Below, piece after piece: positions 6,069 to 11,519 of a stretch of DNA of 11,519 nt. The notes below the pieces were generated by a model, which did not search any database, was not told the DNA's origin, and saw nothing but the letters and a program-made list of their open reading frames with translations. Position 1 is the first letter of the stretch. Each line of letters opens with the position of its first letter. Position numbers and translations under genes: made by a program. Location of the stretch: contig DDHX01000050.1 in NCBI GenBank assembly GCA_002338255.1, positions 6,023-17,541 of the forward strand, given 5' to 3'. This stretch comes from Ruminococcaceae bacterium UBA1865. Lineage in GTDB: Bacteria; Bacillota; Clostridia; Oscillospirales; Acutalibacteraceae.

Positions 6069-6869
6069 ATGTATAAAATAAGCGATTTTTCCAAGATTAC
6101 AAACCTGACGATCAAAGCGTTGAGATATTATGATGAAGAGGACATTCTAACTCCGTCTTATCGCGATGAAGAGAATTCGTACAGATACTATAATGAAAAT
6201 GACTTTCAGAAAGCACAGTTAATCGCAATGCTGCGGGCTCTTGAATTTTCCATCTCTGAAATAAAGGACATATTGGCAACTTGCAACAATTCAGAAGACC
6301 TGTCCTATTATTTAGAAGAGAAGAAAAACATGATTGAAAGTAAAATTTTCAGGGAAAAAGAACTTATAACAAAAATTAATCTCTATATTAAACCAAAGAA
6401 TATGGAGGATAAGGGTATGGACTACAAAATTGAAGTGAAGGAAATAGCCCCCGTTACAGTAGCGTCCGTTCGCTACAAGGGCAAGTACAGTGATGTTGGG
6501 TTGTATATCGGCAAGATTTATAAGGCGGTTAAAAGCAATGCGGCGGGAGCACCCTTTAATTGCTACTTTGATGAAGAATTTAAGGAAGATGCAGATATTG
6601 AGCTCTGCGTTCCTACCACTAAATTAATCAGTGGCAGCGGTATTTCAGCGAAAAAATTACCTGCAATAAAGGCGATTTGCACCACGCATACAGGAAGTTA
6701 TGCCAAGTTAAATTTAGCCTATAAATCGCTGCTCGATTATGCCGGTGACCATCATCTGAATTGCTTAACGCCATCAAGGGAAGTGTATCTGAAAGGCCCC
6801 GGGATGATTTTTAAAGGGAACGAAAATAACTACGTGACGGAAATTATGATTCCTTTCGAGGAGATGTAA
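6069..6869 (+). CDS. MerR-family regulator with GyrI-like ligand-binding domain
   Basis: A 266-residue regulator of BmrR/TipA-like layout. Residues 1-70 are the MerR helix-turn-helix: YKISDFSKITNLTIKALRYY, then the wing YRDEENSYRYY and ALEFSISEIKDIL. About 75-107 is the dimer coiled coil. Residues 118-266 are a GyrI-like domain, opening with YKIEVKEIAPVTVASVRYKG and including REVYLKGP (237-244), whose E238 is in the place of the acidic residue that binds cationic drugs in this family. Such proteins bind a hydrophobic or cationic compound and untwist a promoter with a long spacer; that promoter type lies just upstream. GAGGTG (6058-6063) precedes the start. The stop is two bases before the next start, so the two genes form an operon. 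An internal start at M117 has its own ribosome binding site. Confidence 0.9.
   Translation: MYKISDFSKITNLTIKALRYYDEEDILTPSYRDEENSYRYYNENDFQKAQLIAMLRALEFSISEIKDILATCNNSEDLSYYLEEKKNMIESKIFREKELITKINLYIKPKNMEDKGMDYKIEVKEIAPVTVASVRYKGKYSDVGLYIGKIYKAVKSNAAGAPFNCYFDEEFKEDADIELCVPTTKLISGSGISAKKLPAIKAICTTHTGSYAKLNLAYKSLLDYAGDHHLNCLTPSREVYLKGPGMIFKGNENNYVTEIMIPFEEM
6404..6419 (+). promoter_or_regulatory. Internal ribosome binding site and in-frame ATG in the merR-type gene
   Basis: GGAGG (6404-6408) lies 8 bases before ATG 6417, in frame with the merR-type gene at M117. The ATG falls exactly at the junction between the coiled coil and the GyrI-like domain. Use of this start would make a 150-residue ligand-binding domain without DNA-binding part, ending at 6869. 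Confidence 0.45.
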
Positions 6870-6871
6870 TT

Positions 6872-7570
6872 ATGGCAAATGCAAAATTAGATTATAAAAA
6901 AGAGTATAAAGATTTATATATGCCCAAGACAAAGCCTTCTATTGTAGAGGTTCCGCCAATCCGGTTTGTTATGGTGGATGGTAAAGGGAATCCAAATGAT
7001 AAGGGTGGAGAGTATCAGCAAGCGGTAGAATTATTGTATGCCTTAACCTATACAATCAAAATGAGTAAAATGGGCGCCAACAAACCCGACGGATACTTTG
7101 AATATGTTGTTCCGCCACTTGAGGGGCTCTGGTGGCTAAATGACAATTCACACTTTGATTTTACAATAAAAGAGAAGTTCTGCTGGACGTCAATGATTCG
7201 TCAGCCCGAATTTGTTACGCAAAAGGTATTTGACTGGGCATGCAAAGAGGTTGCAAAGAAAAAGCCACAGTTGGATACATCAAAGGCAAGGCTGCAGAGT
7301 TATCATGAGGGGTTATGTGTACAGATGATGCATATTGGATCTTATGACGATGAGCCCGAAACAACAGCACAAATTGATGCGTTTATGAAAGAAAATAATT
7401 TACAAAATGCGATTGACGAGGTACAGTCTGACGGGATGGTTAAGAGACATCATGAGATTTATCTTGGGGATCCCCGTAAAATTGAGCCGTCAAAAAGGAA
7501 AACCGTTCTACGTCATCCCGTAAAACGTTGTAACCGCTCAATTAAATGTATGCTGCTGCTTGTATTATAA
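6872..7570 (+). CDS. Stand-alone GyrI-like small-molecule-binding protein
   Basis: A 232-residue cytoplasmic protein without a DNA-binding domain. The start LDYKKEYKDLYMPKTKPSIV, then FVMVDGKGNPND, PDGYFEYVVPPLEGLWW, SMIRQPEFVT, GLCVQMMHIGSYDDEP and HHEIYLGDPRK (193-203) match a widespread group of GyrI-like proteins. These bind, and in some cases hydrolyse or sequester, hydrophobic or cationic small molecules. GAGGAG (6857-6862) sits 9 bases before the ATG, inside the end of the merR-type gene, so the two are co-expressed. Relatives normally end shortly after KTVLR-x-PVK. Here 12-13 further residues follow (CNRSIKCMLLLVL), possibly from a lost stop or small frameshift; a TAA is present one frame over just after the KR codons. 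The likely role is a partner to the MerR sensor in coping with the same compound. Confidence 0.85.
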   Translation: MANAKLDYKKEYKDLYMPKTKPSIVEVPPIRFVMVDGKGNPNDKGGEYQQAVELLYALTYTIKMSKMGANKPDGYFEYVVPPLEGLWWLNDNSHFDFTIKEKFCWTSMIRQPEFVTQKVFDWACKEVAKKKPQLDTSKARLQSYHEGLCVQMMHIGSYDDEPETTAQIDAFMKENNLQNAIDEVQSDGMVKRHHEIYLGDPRKIEPSKRKTVLRHPVKRCNRSIKCMLLLVL

Positions 7571-7580
7571 AATGATATTG

Positions 7581-7621
7581 AATCGCCCCGCACTGTAAAG
7601 ATGAAGCAGTGAGGGGCGATT
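7581..7621. terminator. Hairpin between convergent genes, likely bidirectional terminator
   Basis: AATCGCCCC-g-CACTG (7581-7595) pairs with 7607-7621 over 15 positions with one mismatch (7590/7612), loop of 11 bases. It starts 10 bases after the GyrI-like stop and lies 25 bases from the end of the convergent asparagine synthase gene. T runs are weak on both sides. Confidence 0.72.
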
Positions 7622-7645
7622 GTTGCATTGTTAAAAAATTCGGAA

Positions 7646-9499
7646 TTACAGTTCAATCGTAATATCGTATTTTTTGAGCCAGTAGTTGATTTGCAGCAGA
7701 TATGCCATGAGTTGGGGTCCCGCCATGAGCTGGCCAAACCACGGCTTGCCGTAGTCTGACTTTTCACGGAGCAGTTCCGCAGCGGTACTTTTGTTAATCA
7801 GCTTGTGTATCGGCTCTTCACTGTCAGCCATTACGCTCGCTAACCGCTGTCTTATGAGAATCTCGTAAGCGGGATTATGTGTCTTTGGGTAAGGACTCTT
7901 TTTGCGTGTCAGCACATCCTCCGGGAGCCATTCTTTCGCGGCATCGCGAAGAAGTCCCTTCACCACTCCATCGTGGCACTTGTACTCCCATGGCGCGTTA
8001 AAGGCATACTGCACAATTCGATGGTCTGCGTACGGCACACGCACTTCAAGACCGCTTGCCATGCTCGCCCTGTCTTTACGGTCGAGCAGAGTTGACATAA
8101 ACCAATTGATGTTCAGAAATGAGATCTCTCTGCGCCGTTTCTCCTGTGGGCTTTCGCCTTCGAGCGTCGGTACCGCCGCAATCGACTCTTCATACCGCAT
8201 ATTGACGTAATCCTCAATATTCAGTGCATCGGCAATTTCCGGAATGAGCAGACTGGTTCGGATGGACAAGTCCGGTGACCATGGGAAGCAGTGGCCATCA
8301 AACGCTTCTTTTTTGTGAAACCACGGATAACCGCCGAAAATTTCATCGGCGCATTCGCCGCTGAGTCCGACAACGTGATTTTTTTTCACCAGATGGCAGA
8401 AGTACAGCAGGGAAGAGTCAACGTCTGCCATTCCGGGCAAATCCTTTGCAGCAACCGAGTCATAAAGCCGGTCCGCAAGACTCACGTTATTGCATTCAAG
8501 GTAGTGATGATCGGTTTTGCAGAATTCAACCATTTTATCAACCCACGGCTTATCGGCGTCAGGCTGAAAAGCAGTCGGTTTAAAATATTTTTCATTACCG
8601 GTGAAATCAAATGAATAAGTAGAAAGAATCTTTCCGGATTCTTGATAATTTCTTGATGCCAATGCGGTGATAATGCTCGAATCCAGACCTCCGGACAAAA
8701 AGGTGCACAGCGGCACATCCGACACAAGCTGCCTTGTGACTGCGTCTTCCACCAGATATCTTACGCGTTTTACGCTGTCCTCGTAGCTGTCCGGATGTTC
8801 ATAGCTTTTTAGTTCAAAATACGGGTGAGTCTCAAATCCGTTTCGATCAAATACAGCGAAGAATCCGGGCTTTATTTCAAATATATTTTTAAATACACCG
8901 TTTCCAGCGGTTCTGGCCGGCCCGAGTCCAAAGACTTCACACAGCCCCTGACGGTCAATCACAGGGTTAATTCCGGGATATTCAAACAGTGATTTTATTT
9001 CAGAGGCGAAAATCAGACGTTCGTTCTCCATGGAATAAAACAAAGGCTTTACGCCAAAGCGGTCACGGCACAAAAAACAGCAATTTCGCCTTTCGTCATC
9101 CACCGCAAAGGCAAAAATGCCGTTCAGCTTTTCTGCACACGTAAAACCGAACTGGATGTAGCATTTCAAAAGCACCTCGGTGTCACTCTGAGTTTCAAAA
9201 GTATGTCCAAGGGCTTTCAGCTCGTCGCGCAGCTCTGCACTGTTGTATAGCTCACCGTTATAGACAATGGTGTAGCGCAAGCCATCGGCAACAGCGGTCA
9301 TCGGCTGTTTTCCGCCCTCAATATCCACAACAGCAAGCCTTCTGTGGGCAAGCGCTGCGTGGGATGAAACATGTATACCGCTGTCGTCCGGGCCGCGGTG
9401 TTTTAATTGGCTGCCCATCCGTTTAGCCAGAGCACCCCAGAATGGAGCTTCTTCGCTAAGGTCGTCGTTGTAATCGCAAAATCCTGCAATTCCGCACAT
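7646..9499 (-). CDS. asnB: Asparagine synthase (glutamine-hydrolysing)
   Basis: A 617-residue cytoplasmic enzyme making asparagine from aspartate, glutamine and ATP. The N-terminal glutaminase domain (2 to about 190) begins with nucleophile C2 in MCGIAGF and has LAHRRLAVVD (50-59), YNGELYN (80-86) and CRDRFGVKPL. The C-terminal synthase domain has the ATP-pyrophosphatase loop FLSGGLDSS (267-275), ALASRNYQ, LSGECADEIFGGYPWF and the basic DRKDRASMASGLEVRVPY segment. All hallmark residues are present and length is typical of the Bacillus/Clostridium AsnB/AsnO group (about 610-640). ATG 9499 fits because Met1 must be removed to expose C2, and GAGG lies 8 bases upstream. It is bounded by the terminator of the DUF1836 gene upstream and a shared hairpin downstream, so it is a single-gene unit. 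I see CATAAT boxes but no convincing -35 in 9500-9592. Confidence 0.96.
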   Translation of the reverse strand: MCGIAGFCDYNDDLSEEAPFWGALAKRMGSQLKHRGPDDSGIHVSSHAALAHRRLAVVDIEGGKQPMTAVADGLRYTIVYNGELYNSAELRDELKALGHTFETQSDTEVLLKCYIQFGFTCAEKLNGIFAFAVDDERRNCCFLCRDRFGVKPLFYSMENERLIFASEIKSLFEYPGINPVIDRQGLCEVFGLGPARTAGNGVFKNIFEIKPGFFAVFDRNGFETHPYFELKSYEHPDSYEDSVKRVRYLVEDAVTRQLVSDVPLCTFLSGGLDSSIITALASRNYQESGKILSTYSFDFTGNEKYFKPTAFQPDADKPWVDKMVEFCKTDHHYLECNNVSLADRLYDSVAAKDLPGMADVDSSLLYFCHLVKKNHVVGLSGECADEIFGGYPWFHKKEAFDGHCFPWSPDLSIRTSLLIPEIADALNIEDYVNMRYEESIAAVPTLEGESPQEKRRREISFLNINWFMSTLLDRKDRASMASGLEVRVPYADHRIVQYAFNAPWEYKCHDGVVKGLLRDAAKEWLPEDVLTRKKSPYPKTHNPAYEILIRQRLASVMADSEEPIHKLINKSTAAELLREKSDYGKPWFGQLMAGPQLMAYLLQINYWLKKYDITIEL

Positions 9500-9592
9500 A
9501 TCAATACCTCGCTTTCATTTCGTCTAACTTTATATTATGCGGATTAGTAATTATGGTTAACAGGAATACTGCGATTATGCGAAGAAGGGCTG

Positions 9593-9624
9593 AAAAAAGC
9601 CGCCCCACATTATGCGGAACGGCT
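9593..9624 (-). terminator. Intrinsic terminator of the AraC-DUF1836 operon
   Basis: On the minus strand AGCCGTTCCGC (9624-9614) pairs with GTGGGGCGGCT (9608-9598) over 11 positions, including three G-T pairs, around ATAAT, and runs straight into TTTTTT. It lies 21 bases after the DUF1836 stop and before the asparagine synthase gene. Confidence 0.88.
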
Positions 9625-9644
9625 CATCAAGACTGTTATAAGTA

Positions 9645-10229
9645 TTATTTTTCTTTCTTTTCGTTTTTTTCTTTTTCGACTTGCTCTCTTTTTCTATTTT
9701 CAGCAGCGGTAGAAAGCTCACTCAGTATCCTTTCGGATGCTGTGCGGCGCGCGTTTGCCTCAATAGAAAGCTCGATGGCCAGTCTTGTGAGTTCCGCCTC
9801 ACCCTGCGTGGCGGTGGTCTTCACGCGCTCACATACTTCTTTCAGTGCCGAGGACTGGGCTTCACAAAAACGCCCGTACATTTCGCTTTTCGACGCGTCC
9901 TCAAGCAGCGTTTTCAGAAGTGAGGAAACATCCTGAATGGAAAGGACTTGCTTCAGCATACAGATAACCATCAGCAGCGCAAGGTGGTCACGCGAATATT
10001 TTTTCTGCTCCGGGCGGGGCAGAACGCCGTCCTTCACGTAATTGTTGATCATGCTTGAAGTTAACAGACTGGTGTTTTCATTGCGCTCAAACAGGCAGAG
10101 CTGTTTGTCCATATAAGTCAATACCTGATCCATATATAAATAAATCTCAGGTAGTCTATCCCACTCAACTGCACTGTATTTTTCAATTTCTTCCGCCCAT
10201 TTTGTAATGGAATCGGCTGCTTCACTCAT
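9645..10229 (-). CDS. DUF1836 domain protein with MerR-like helix-turn-helix
   Basis: A 194-residue protein. The segment WDRLPEIYLYMDQVLTYMDK (23-42), LTSSMINNYVKDGVLP (56-71), and KKYSRDHLALLMVICMLKQV (76-95) is the DUF1836 signature. In that family the second part looks like a winged helix (MerR-like), so it may bind DNA; the biochemical role is not known to me. After about 100 the protein is helical, with a probable coiled coil (about 120-175), and ends in a very charged Lys/Glu tail (REQVEKEKNEKKEK). I chose ATG 10229, with GGAGG 7 bases upstream; the frame is open to 10298, but those residues are read through the regulator gene. Its ATG overlaps the TGA of the AraC gene as ATGA, so translation is probably coupled and the two proteins may work together. 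Confidence 0.82.
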   Translation of the reverse strand: MSEAADSITKWAEEIEKYSAVEWDRLPEIYLYMDQVLTYMDKQLCLFERNENTSLLTSSMINNYVKDGVLPRPEQKKYSRDHLALLMVICMLKQVLSIQDVSSLLKTLLEDASKSEMYGRFCEAQSSALKEVCERVKTTATQGEAELTRLAIELSIEANARRTASERILSELSTAAENRKREQVEKEKNEKKEK

Positions 10230-11086
10230 TTTAAATCCTCCGTTTCTTTTGCTCCGCGTACATGAGCGGGGTACCGGCTCGGCGGCATACCCATGCATTT
10301 TTTAAATACACGGGAAAAATATAATTGGTCGGAAAACCCAGCCGAATAGGCAACTTCGCCTACCGACAGATTGTTGTTTTCAAGTAGCTCGGATGCTTTG
10401 CTGATGCGGTAGCGCATCAGGTATTCGTTTGGCGGCATCGAAATATGCTGCATAAAAAGCCGGTACAGATGGCTGCGGCTGATTCCCACACTCGAAGCAA
10501 CATCCTTAATGTCAATATCACTTGAATAATTGTAGTCGATGTATTTAATCGCCTTTTGCACATACTCATATCCGCTTGTGTGCCGTGCCGCGGGAGTACC
10601 GAATTTTTCCATTAGCGCCGCTAAAAACAGGAGCAGCCCTGATTCCATCTTGGCTTCTTCACTCGGACTGGAGCCGGAAGCGTTGCAAACCTTCATCATG
10701 AGTTCTTCAAAAACGTTGTCGTCATCATAATGAAAGATAGGACTTGAATTTAAAAGGCCGGTTTGCCCCATCAGTCTTTTCGCATCGCTTCCGTTAAAGC
10801 CGACCCAGCAGTATTCCCACGGGTCATTCTGGTCTGCAACATAAGATGCAACATGGGATGGCACAACTAAAAAGCCGTCCCCTGCCGACAGATGATAATC
10901 CTTCCCACTGCTTGAAAAAATGCCATGCCCTGATATAATGTAATGAATCAGGTAATGGTCGCGTACAGCCGGTCCCCACGAGTGGCACGAGCCGCAGCGC
11001 TGAACGCCGCAACTGTAAACGGCCAAACCAAGACTGTTATGAAACGGCACCTTAAATGAGTGCCTGAATTCATCATTCGTCATCAT
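10226..11086 (-). CDS. AraC-family transcriptional regulator
   Basis: A 286-residue cytoplasmic regulator. The N-terminal cupin-type sensing domain (about 20-110) shows CGVQRCGSCHSWGPAVRDHY, LIHYIISGHGIF, HLSAGDGFLVVPSHVASY and WEYCWVGFNG, the pattern of sugar-responsive AraC regulators of Firmicutes. The C-terminal domain (about 173-278) has two helix-turn-helix units: DIDIKDVASSVGISRSHLYRLF and LSVGEVAYSAGFSDQLYFSRVF, closing with KKCMGMPPSRYPAHVR. Length is typical. It starts at ATG 11086 (ATG 11083 possible), with GGTGG about 11 bases upstream. The promoter TTGCAT-17-TATAAT is at 11150-11122. It overlaps the DUF1836 gene by four bases and is divergent from an OadG-like gene. It could control that divergent operon, but nothing in the sequence shows which ligand or target it has. 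Confidence 0.92.
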   Translation of the reverse strand: MMTNDEFRHSFKVPFHNSLGLAVYSCGVQRCGSCHSWGPAVRDHYLIHYIISGHGIFSSSGKDYHLSAGDGFLVVPSHVASYVADQNDPWEYCWVGFNGSDAKRLMGQTGLLNSSPIFHYDDDNVFEELMMKVCNASGSSPSEEAKMESGLLLFLAALMEKFGTPAARHTSGYEYVQKAIKYIDYNYSSDIDIKDVASSVGISRSHLYRLFMQHISMPPNEYLMRYRISKASELLENNNLSVGEVAYSAGFSDQLYFSRVFKKCMGMPPSRYPAHVRGAKETEDLK

Positions 11087-11121
11087 GGAAGTTATCCACC
11101 CGCCTTATTCGATTTATTTTA

Positions 11122-11150
11122 ATTATAGTTCGCAGTACGTGTTTATGCAA
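11122..11150 (-). promoter_or_regulatory. Sigma-A promoter of the AraC-DUF1836 operon
   Basis: On the minus strand TTGCAT (11150-11145) and a perfect TATAAT (11127-11122) are separated by 17 bp, 35 bases upstream of ATG 11086. Confidence 0.75.
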
Positions 11151-11176
11151 TAAAAACCTGAAAGTTATAAAATGAA

Positions 11177-11205
11177 TTGAAATTATTTCTATTACAGGGT
11201 ATAAT
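11177..11205 (+). promoter_or_regulatory. Sigma-A promoter of the OadG-like gene
   Basis: TTGAAA (11177-11182) and a perfect TATAAT (11200-11205) are separated by 17 bp, 61 bases before ATG 11267. The leader is very A/T-rich and includes the small inverted repeat ATTAT/ATAAT (11216-11228). Its -35 lies 26 bases from that of the divergent AraC promoter. Confidence 0.8.
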
Positions 11206-11266
11206 AAGACCTGTTATTATTTAATAATCAAAAATATAATTATTATAAAAGGATGGGGAAGTAGAA

Positions 11267-11519
11267 ATGAGTTTAGAACAGAAGGTACAACTTTCGGTGA
11301 TTGTAACATTGACGGGTCTTGTAGTCGTTTTTGTCATGTTGATATTCCTGACGAATGTCATAAAAGGCTATGGAGCGATTGTCAGGAAAATCCAAGGAAA
11401 AACGTCAAATAAAAACGCTGTACAAGCTGCACCATTGGCAAAGACTTTTACGCCTGCTGAAAAGTCCGCACCAGTTGCGTCTCCGGCTATTCAGGAGGGG
11501 ATTTCAGAGGAGGTTGTCG
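11267..11519 (+). CDS. OadG-like decarboxylase sodium pump subunit, N-terminal part
   Basis: The first 84 codons of a gene cut by the window end. MSLEQKVQLSVIVTLTGLVVVFVMLIFLTNVIKGYG gives one membrane helix (about 9-30) close to the N-terminus with a cytoplasmic C-terminal side. It is followed by an Ala/Pro-rich linker (about 50-76) and ISEEVV, which in OadG proteins begins the segment 'EEVVAAIxAA'. This is the layout of the gamma/delta subunit of sodium-pumping oxaloacetate or methylmalonyl-CoA decarboxylase (OAD_gamma family), a small subunit that holds the complex together at the membrane. Biotin carrier and beta subunits would be expected downstream, outside the window. GGGGA about 8-9 bases before the ATG and a strong promoter upstream make it the first gene of an operon. 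The specific decarboxylase cannot be told from this part. Confidence 0.75.
   Translation, partial: MSLEQKVQLSVIVTLTGLVVVFVMLIFLTNVIKGYGAIVRKIQGKTSNKNAVQAAPLAKTFTPAEKSAPVASPAIQEGISEEVV

Noticed and set aside
9553..9936. 127-residue + strand frame with a Phe/Ser-rich stretch
   Set aside because: The Phe/Ser run is the complement of the Lys/Glu-rich tail of the DUF1836 protein, and the frame runs through that gene's terminator.

Overview
The window looks like chromosomal DNA of a low-to-moderate GC Clostridia-type Firmicute, probably an anaerobe. The basis is strong AGGAGG-type ribosome binding sites, sigma-A promoters with TATAAT boxes, a DUF1836 protein, a rubrerythrin-type ferritin-like protein, a YtaF/MntP-like membrane protein and the start of an OadG-type sodium-pump decarboxylase subunit. 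I cannot name a species. I see no rRNA, tRNA, CRISPR array, transposase or phage structural gene.

Region 1 (1-3261, + strand) is a compact nucleobase/nucleoside cassette: the C-terminus of an amidohydrolase, a nucleoside phosphorylase of the uridine phosphorylase fold, a GntR/UTRA regulator, and a complete amidohydrolase resembling 8-oxoguanine deaminases. The order suggests that the phosphorylase frees a base and the amidohydrolases deaminate it, under control of the GntR protein. The phosphorylase lacks the Gln/Arg pair that reads uracil in E. coli Udp, so a non-uracil substrate is likely.

Region 2 (3303-4903, - strand) holds three separate genes: a MntP/YtaF-family membrane protein with a canonical EF-hand loop, a four-helix di-iron ferritin-like protein, and a 54-residue Trp/Tyr-rich protein. 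Two strong hairpins lie around the ferritin-like gene.

Region 3 (5128-7621, + strand) contains a nucleotidyltransferase-fold protein, a MerR regulator with a GyrI-like ligand-binding domain, and a stand-alone GyrI-like protein. The MerR gene has a MerR-type promoter with a 20-bp spacer and a dyad. It also has a well-formed internal start that would release only its ligand-binding domain, as known for TipAL/TipAS. A bidirectional-looking hairpin closes the region.

Region 4 (7646-11150, - strand) has glutamine-hydrolysing asparagine synthase, then a DUF1836 protein and an AraC regulator. The last two overlap by 4 bases (ATGA) and share a well-formed terminator. At the right edge, a divergent sigma-A promoter drives the start of an OadG-like subunit, cut off by the window end.
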